Positions 5,797-9,358 of a stretch of DNA of 9,358 nucleotides are shown in pieces. Source of the DNA: JAIYDQ01 sp031411055 (lineage in GTDB: Bacteria > Planctomycetota > Planctomycetia > Pirellulales > Pirellulaceae); contig JANOAI010000225.1 of assembly GCA_031411055.1 (NCBI GenBank), positions 1 through 9,358 of the forward strand, written 5' to 3'. A program made the translations under genes and the position numbers. The notes below the pieces were generated by a model. It was not told the DNA's origin. It saw only the letters and a program-made list of their open reading frames with translations, and did no database searches. The first letter of the stretch is position 1. Every line of letters begins with the position of its first letter.

Positions 5797-7185
5797 CTAA
5801 GAACGAGACCAGGTCTCTCCTTTCTTGTAGGCTTTGGCGCGTTCAACGACGGTGGCGTTCTTGCTGGTTTCAATGACTTTGTCGAGAGCCTTGTCGAATT
5901 CCGCCTTATTTGGATCTCGAACTTCACGATGATGTGCAAGCTCAACAATCGTTTCAGCCGCAATTTGTGCGAACTGGGAATCGTCGAGATAAGGGAGGAC
6001 AAATCGCAACGTTTCAACGGCATAGGCAGTCCGACTGCGATTGATCACGAGGGTTTGTTCTTCAGGCGTCTTCGCTAATTGGAAGGCTTGCTTCAGACTG
6101 TCCAGTCGTTGTTGATCGGAGCGTTTATCTCGAGCAGCACAAACTTTGACGTAGGCCTGAAACGCCGCATTTCGTTCTCCCGGGTCGGAAGTTTTTTCCG
6201 TGATCTCGCGCAGCATGTCGGAGACGGTTGCATCCGGCCATTTGCTTAGTGCATCGACGGCCAGCTTGCGCCGGGCTGCATCTTCACCGGTGGCAATATT
6301 GCCAACATACTCAATCAGCTTCTTCCCACCGACTCGACCAACAAGCGAGAGCAGTTGATCGCGATCGTTTGCCGGTATACTTTCCATTGCCTTGATTAAG
6401 GCTTCGGCTCGGAGATTTTCTTTATCAACCCGGGCGCAGACCGAAGCCACATTTTTTTCGGCTGCATCGCGTTCACCACCCTTGGATGCCTTCAGAACAC
6501 CTGGCAGCATGGCTGCAATGTGATCGGATGAACCGAGCTGGCCGAGCGCATCCATAGCAGCGCCTCGAACTTGAGGATTGTCGTCGATTGCGGCGTTTAC
6601 GAAGGCCGTGATCGAATCCTTGGCGCGTCGTGTTGCCAAAACCTCGATGAGCGAAGCTTTTACCGTCGAGTTGGTAGTATTCAACATATTTGCGAGTGAG
6701 CTCGGTACACCATCACCTCGAATTCGAGAGAGGCTTTGACGAGCAGCAGCTTGCTCAGTACTTGCTTTCGCAGAAAGGGATTCGACGATCAACGGTAAAT
6801 CGGAAACATTACCCAACCCGCCCAAAGCAAGAATCGCGGCCGCTCGTACCGATTCTTCTTTGCTATTCGTCAACAACTGAAGAAGCGCCGGTCTGGCCGA
6901 AACGTCGCCCCGATCCGACAAAGCGTTCAAAAGTGATACTTGACCCTCAACCTGTAACTTCGACAGCTGATCGGTAAAAAGCTTTGTTGCTGCCTCGCCT
7001 TGGGCGCCATTGCGAACGTGATCCAAACCGGCGGCGCGAAATTCGGAATCTTTGTCCGCAATCAGAGTTACGATCATCTTGAGCAGTTCACTCGGTGCTT
7101 CATCCGCCGCGTTCGCCGCCATAATTGGGATAAACAAAGCAGCGCAGCATACGTTGATGAAACTGAAAATCGTCCGCCAAATCAT
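5797..7185 (-). CDS. Secreted HEAT-repeat protein
   Basis: A 462-residue helical-repeat protein with a Sec signal peptide (WR, then hydrophobic TIFSFINVCCAALFIPIM, probable cleavage after AANA at residue 26). The rest is a series of HEAT-like helix pairs, clearest where Ala-rich RAAAILALGGLGNVSDLPLI and RGAAMDALGQLGSSDHI occur, consistent with a protein-binding scaffold outside the cytoplasm. No catalytic motif was seen. The ATG at 7185 is preferred to one at 7215 because it has GGAG (7194-7197) with an 8-nt spacer and gives a normal signal peptide; the upstream ATG has no ribosome site and adds ten polar residues. It follows the shorter HEAT gene by 42 nt in the same reading frame, with only that gene's TAA between them. 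Together they resemble a longer HEAT protein that I recall as a single chain in related bacteria. Its partner is unknown; the oxidoreductase upstream is the obvious candidate. Confidence 0.88.
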   Translation of the reverse strand: MIWRTIFSFINVCCAALFIPIMAANAADEAPSELLKMIVTLIADKDSEFRAAGLDHVRNGAQGEAATKLFTDQLSKLQVEGQVSLLNALSDRGDVSARPALLQLLTNSKEESVRAAAILALGGLGNVSDLPLIVESLSAKASTEQAAARQSLSRIRGDGVPSSLANMLNTTNSTVKASLIEVLATRRAKDSITAFVNAAIDDNPQVRGAAMDALGQLGSSDHIAAMLPGVLKASKGGERDAAEKNVASVCARVDKENLRAEALIKAMESIPANDRDQLLSLVGRVGGKKLIEYVGNIATGEDAARRKLAVDALSKWPDATVSDMLREITEKTSDPGERNAAFQAYVKVCAARDKRSDQQRLDSLKQAFQLAKTPEEQTLVINRSRTAYAVETLRFVLPYLDDSQFAQIAAETIVELAHHREVRDPNKAEFDKALDKVIETSKNATVVERAKAYKKGETWSRS

Positions 7186-7193
7186 TCCGATAT

Positions 7194-7197
7194 CTCC
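7194..7197 (-). promoter_or_regulatory. RBS deciding the secreted HEAT protein start
   Basis: GGAG on the minus strand, 8 nt before the ATG at 7185. The alternative ATG at 7215 has no recognisable Shine-Dalgarno sequence. This site also shows that the second HEAT ORF can be translated independently of the first. Confidence 0.6.
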
Positions 7198-7227
7198 GGG
7201 AGCAAGGATATTCATATTAAGTGATGT

Positions 7228-7917
7228 TTAGGCTTGCTTTGCAGCACAAGCTAAAATGCCGCGAGTGGCAGCTAGACGAACAAGCCTCGGAAGGTTGTCC
7301 ACCGAAAGTGATTGATAAATTTTCTTGGCATCATCCAGTTGCTTGTTGGCGAGCAAGTTTTCAGCGCAGGTGAGTTGTGCATCAAATATGGCTGAGGATG
7401 ATGGTGCTTTCGCCAATGCCGACGCGGCTTCCTTGCTCCCAATTTGCCCGAGGGCGACTGCTGCTGCTTTAACAACGGATGCGTTCGAACTGCCAAGCAT
7501 TGGGATGAGGGCTGCCACGGAGGTTGCATCCTGACGACTGCCGATCGAGCTAATCACACCGACTCGTAGCGCGTCGTTTACGGTATTCAAAGCGTCCGAT
7601 AGAGCCCGAGTCGCTTCGGGGCCTGGAATGCGTTCAAGAGCAAAACGTGCCATGTGCGAATGGCCCTCTATTTTTAGAAGTTTGCTAAGCGATGGGACCG
7701 AATCAGCCGTGCCCACGATCGCGAGTTTGCGGCAAACATAGTCCTTTGCATCACGAGAAATGTCACTATCTAACGCTTTCAGTAATTGCCGCTCAATATC
7801 TTTACGAGCTGTCGTGTTGCCATGACTCTGGGCGATCGCGTCATCGATGATCGCAAGGGGTGCTTTGTCGGTCCCCCAGTCAAATTTATTAAGTTCTTCA
7901 AAGGCTTCGCTTAACAT
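7228..7917 (-). CDS. HEAT-repeat protein without signal peptide
   Basis: A 229-residue helical-repeat protein. After an N-terminal segment (MLSEAFEELNKFDWGTDKAP) come about four HEAT-like units: AKDYVCRKLAIVGTADSVPS, HMARFALERIPGPEATRALS, VGVISSIGSRQDATSVAALI and VVKAAAVALGQIGSKEAASA. A TPR-like tail (LTCAENLLANKQLDDAKKIY) and a final helix ending ATRGILACAAKQA follow. No signal peptide or membrane segment is seen, so it would stay in the cytoplasm unless made as part of a larger chain. The ATG at 7917 has AGGA (7927-7930) 9 nt upstream; an earlier in-frame ATG at 8016 overlaps the oxidoreductase gene and adds unrelated basic sequence. It follows the oxidoreductase by 70 nt and precedes the secreted HEAT gene, probably in one transcript. 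It ends at a single TAA, after which the frame stays open into the next gene, so it may be half of a split protein. Confidence 0.87.
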   Translation of the reverse strand: MLSEAFEELNKFDWGTDKAPLAIIDDAIAQSHGNTTARKDIERQLLKALDSDISRDAKDYVCRKLAIVGTADSVPSLSKLLKIEGHSHMARFALERIPGPEATRALSDALNTVNDALRVGVISSIGSRQDATSVAALIPMLGSSNASVVKAAAVALGQIGSKEAASALAKAPSSSAIFDAQLTCAENLLANKQLDDAKKIYQSLSVDNLPRLVRLAATRGILACAAKQA

Positions 7918-7987
7918 CTGTCTATTTCCTGCGTTTCGAAATTTTTGAGTGATAATTGAATATTGCGATCTCGACACGGCGATGCCG

Positions 7988-9208
7988 TTAGACTTGCCAC
8001 GGTTCGCGGCGAGCACGATCGATGAGCCGGTTCGCTTCTTCGTCGCCTGGGAATTCTTGCTTGTTCGAATCCCACTTTAATGAACGTCTCAGTTCGTACG
8101 CAATATTTCCCAAGTGGCTAACGACGGCTGTATTAACAGCCAACTCAATATCGCGAAACGGCTTCTCGCGAGTCTTCACACATTCGATAAAGTCGCCATA
8201 AATACTTCCGTCACCGCGGTAGGAAGGGACTGGCTTGGCGGCGAGCTTTTCCCCAGGCGTTCCTTCAATGGCAAGATTGTCGGTTTTCGGACGGTTGTGG
8301 TACAGCATCAGTCCGTTCGGGTAGTGATAGCTGAGATACTTGCTATCACCTTCTTCGAGATAAGTGATCACGTCCGGCTGGAGTTCACGTACATCGCATA
8401 TGAAGAGAGCACCACCAAAGTGATGAGCTCCCCAGTCAGTCATACCGCCTCCCGAATAATCGCTGAATGAGCGCCAACTCGATCCATTGATCGAATAACT
8501 TCCGCTGCAGCGTTTTGAATTGTAGGGTGCCCAGGGGGCTGGGCCGAGCCACATATCCCAGTCAATTTTCTCAGCCATCTCTTCAGCTGGCAAGTTGCAC
8601 AACTGTGGAAGTGGACTGACATTGACGTTGATTGATTTAATTGTGCCATACTCGCCTGCCCAGGCTGGGTCGACATACTTTCGATAATCGCCAAGGACAC
8701 GTTGGCTACCGCCCGAGACAACGCGGCCGTAGCGTCGCGCGGCGTTGATCATCAGGGGACCTTCCCGCAGGGTGAGCGTTTCCGGCTTCTGGCAATATAC
8801 ATCTTTGCCGTTGCGACAGGCTTCGATCGTAATGTAAGCATGCCAATGGTCTGGCGTTGCAATATGCACAGCATCGATGTCGGTTCGTGCCAACAGTTCG
8901 CGGAAATCGTTATAGACTTTACAGTCGCTGTTCTTGTTTGCCTTGTCGACTGTTGACTTTGCTTTGTCTCGAACTTCTTCGCGAACATCACACAGGGCAA
9001 CGTATTGAACCTGAGGGTTGCGAAGAAAGCCGCCCTGATCCCCCTTTCCTTGATTGCCGATGCCGATGCCACCGAGCACAATTCGATCGCTGGCGGGCGG
9101 GCGTTCGCTATTTCCTAGCGCGGCTGAAGTGATCACGTAGGGGGCAGTGATCGCGGCACCTGTCGTTTTCAAAAACTTACGGCGCGTCGACTGTGTATTA
9201 CCGGTCAT
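7988..9208 (-). CDS. Tat-exported Gfo/Idh/MocA oxidoreductase
   Basis: A 406-residue NAD(P)-dependent sugar or sugar-acid oxidoreductase of the Gfo/Idh/MocA family. Seen: a Tat signal (STRRKFLK, 7-14, then AITAPYVITSAALG), a Rossmann nucleotide loop GGIGIGNQG at 46-54, the second strand ending ALCDV at 71-75, ATPDHWH at 117-123, the catalytic-loop lysine in CQKP at 139-142 and a C-terminal domain with GGGMTDWGAHH at 253-263. The family usually has EKP; here Glu is Gln with the Lys kept. Tat export fits folding with bound cofactor before transport, as in glucose-fructose oxidoreductase. The start ATG has a weak GGA 8 nt upstream but agrees perfectly with the Tat signal. It is the first visible gene of a block with two HEAT-repeat genes. 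Substrate not determined; in planctomycetes such genes often sit in carbohydrate loci. Confidence 0.95.
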   Translation of the reverse strand: MTGNTQSTRRKFLKTTGAAITAPYVITSAALGNSERPPASDRIVLGGIGIGNQGKGDQGGFLRNPQVQYVALCDVREEVRDKAKSTVDKANKNSDCKVYNDFRELLARTDIDAVHIATPDHWHAYITIEACRNGKDVYCQKPETLTLREGPLMINAARRYGRVVSGGSQRVLGDYRKYVDPAWAGEYGTIKSINVNVSPLPQLCNLPAEEMAEKIDWDMWLGPAPWAPYNSKRCSGSYSINGSSWRSFSDYSGGGMTDWGAHHFGGALFICDVRELQPDVITYLEEGDSKYLSYHYPNGLMLYHNRPKTDNLAIEGTPGEKLAAKPVPSYRGDGSIYGDFIECVKTREKPFRDIELAVNTAVVSHLGNIAYELRRSLKWDSNKQEFPGDEEANRLIDRARREPWQV

Positions 9209-9237
9209 GGCAAGATTCCAAGTGGTGAAACAAAAGG

Positions 9238-9259
9238 GTCTCTTCGGATTGCAAGAGAC
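9238..9259 (-). promoter_or_regulatory. Leader hairpin upstream of the oxidoreductase
   Basis: A perfect 7-bp stem (GTCTCTT 9238-9244, AAGAGAC 9253-9259) with an 8-nt loop. In minus-strand RNA it is followed at once by CCCUUUUGUUU. It has the shape of a weak intrinsic terminator or attenuator about 30 nt before the start codon. It could also end a transcript arriving from the right of the window. The stem has only three G-C pairs, so its effect is uncertain. Confidence 0.4.
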
Positions 9260-9279
9260 AGGCTTCCTCGAACGGAATT

Positions 9280-9308
9280 AAAGTAACTTCGCAAGATCGC
9301 TTTGTAAA
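9280..9308 (-). promoter_or_regulatory. Possible oxidoreductase promoter
   Basis: Minus-strand TTTACA (9303-9308, 5 of 6 to the -35 consensus), a 17-nt spacer and TACTTT (9280-9285, 3 of 6). An overlapping TTTAAT (9277-9282) fits the -10 better but with 20-nt spacing. If used, the hairpin at 9238-9259 would lie in the 5' leader. Weak evidence. Confidence 0.22.
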
Positions 9309-9358
9309 CCATTGCACCCGTGCCAAGCATTAAGGTACTGAGCATTTTTGGGATTCGA

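Noticed and set aside
5805..5817. GAGACC-A-GGTCTC palindrome
   Set aside because: It lies in the last codons of the HEAT gene, has a one-base centre and no repeat elsewhere in the window; a chance palindrome is likelier than an operator.
7918..8016. Longer start for the first HEAT protein
   Set aside because: It would overlap the oxidoreductase's end and add a basic, non-HEAT segment; the ATG at 7917 has its own AGGA site.
9310..9335. Sigma-54-like TTGGCACG upstream of the oxidoreductase
   Set aside because: The GG and GC elements are not at the required -24/-12 spacing.

Overview
The window looks like chromosome from a planctomycete, most likely a Pirellulaceae-type (Rhodopirellula/Blastopirellula-like) bacterium. 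This rests on protein content: a cytochrome-bearing PSCyt1-DUF1549-DUF1553 protein, a Tat-exported DUF1501 protein, a Tat-exported Gfo/Idh/MocA oxidoreductase and planctomycete-style HEAT-repeat proteins. No rRNA, tRNA, transposase or CRISPR array is visible. All six credible genes lie on the minus strand, so the window reads right to left.

Right block (9358 to 5797): a Tat-exported Gfo/Idh/MocA oxidoreductase, then a HEAT-repeat protein without a signal peptide, then a second HEAT-repeat protein with a Sec signal peptide. The two HEAT ORFs share one reading frame and are separated by a single TAA. A 7-bp hairpin with a U-rich tail lies just upstream of the oxidoreductase start. A structured, repeat-like spacer (about 5690-5750) ends the block.

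Centre and left block (5605 to 192): a GntR/FadR-type (FCD) regulator has its own promoter, and a perfect FadR-type palindromic operator lies over the -10 region, suggesting autoregulation. Its TGA overlaps the ATG of the PSCyt1-DUF1549-DUF1553 gene (ATGA), so the two are probably translationally coupled. The DUF1501 gene that usually partners such cytochrome proteins comes next, but a 463-bp gap holding a 179-bp palindromic element intervenes. Left of the DUF1501 stop are a tandem 15-bp repeat and a plus-strand intrinsic terminator, suggesting that a convergent gene ends beyond the left edge.

The most unusual structure is a 139-bp element bounded by 24-bp imperfect inverted repeats. It sits inside the 5' coding region of the cytochrome gene, is open in frame, and encodes about residues 5-50, including the basic part and half of the hydrophobic core of the export signal. 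It looks like a MITE- or REP-like repeat that has become part of a protein. The DUF1501/PSCyt1 pair and the oxidoreductase/HEAT set are families commonly found in planctomycete catabolic loci, plausibly for polysaccharide use. The actual substrate cannot be read from the sequence.
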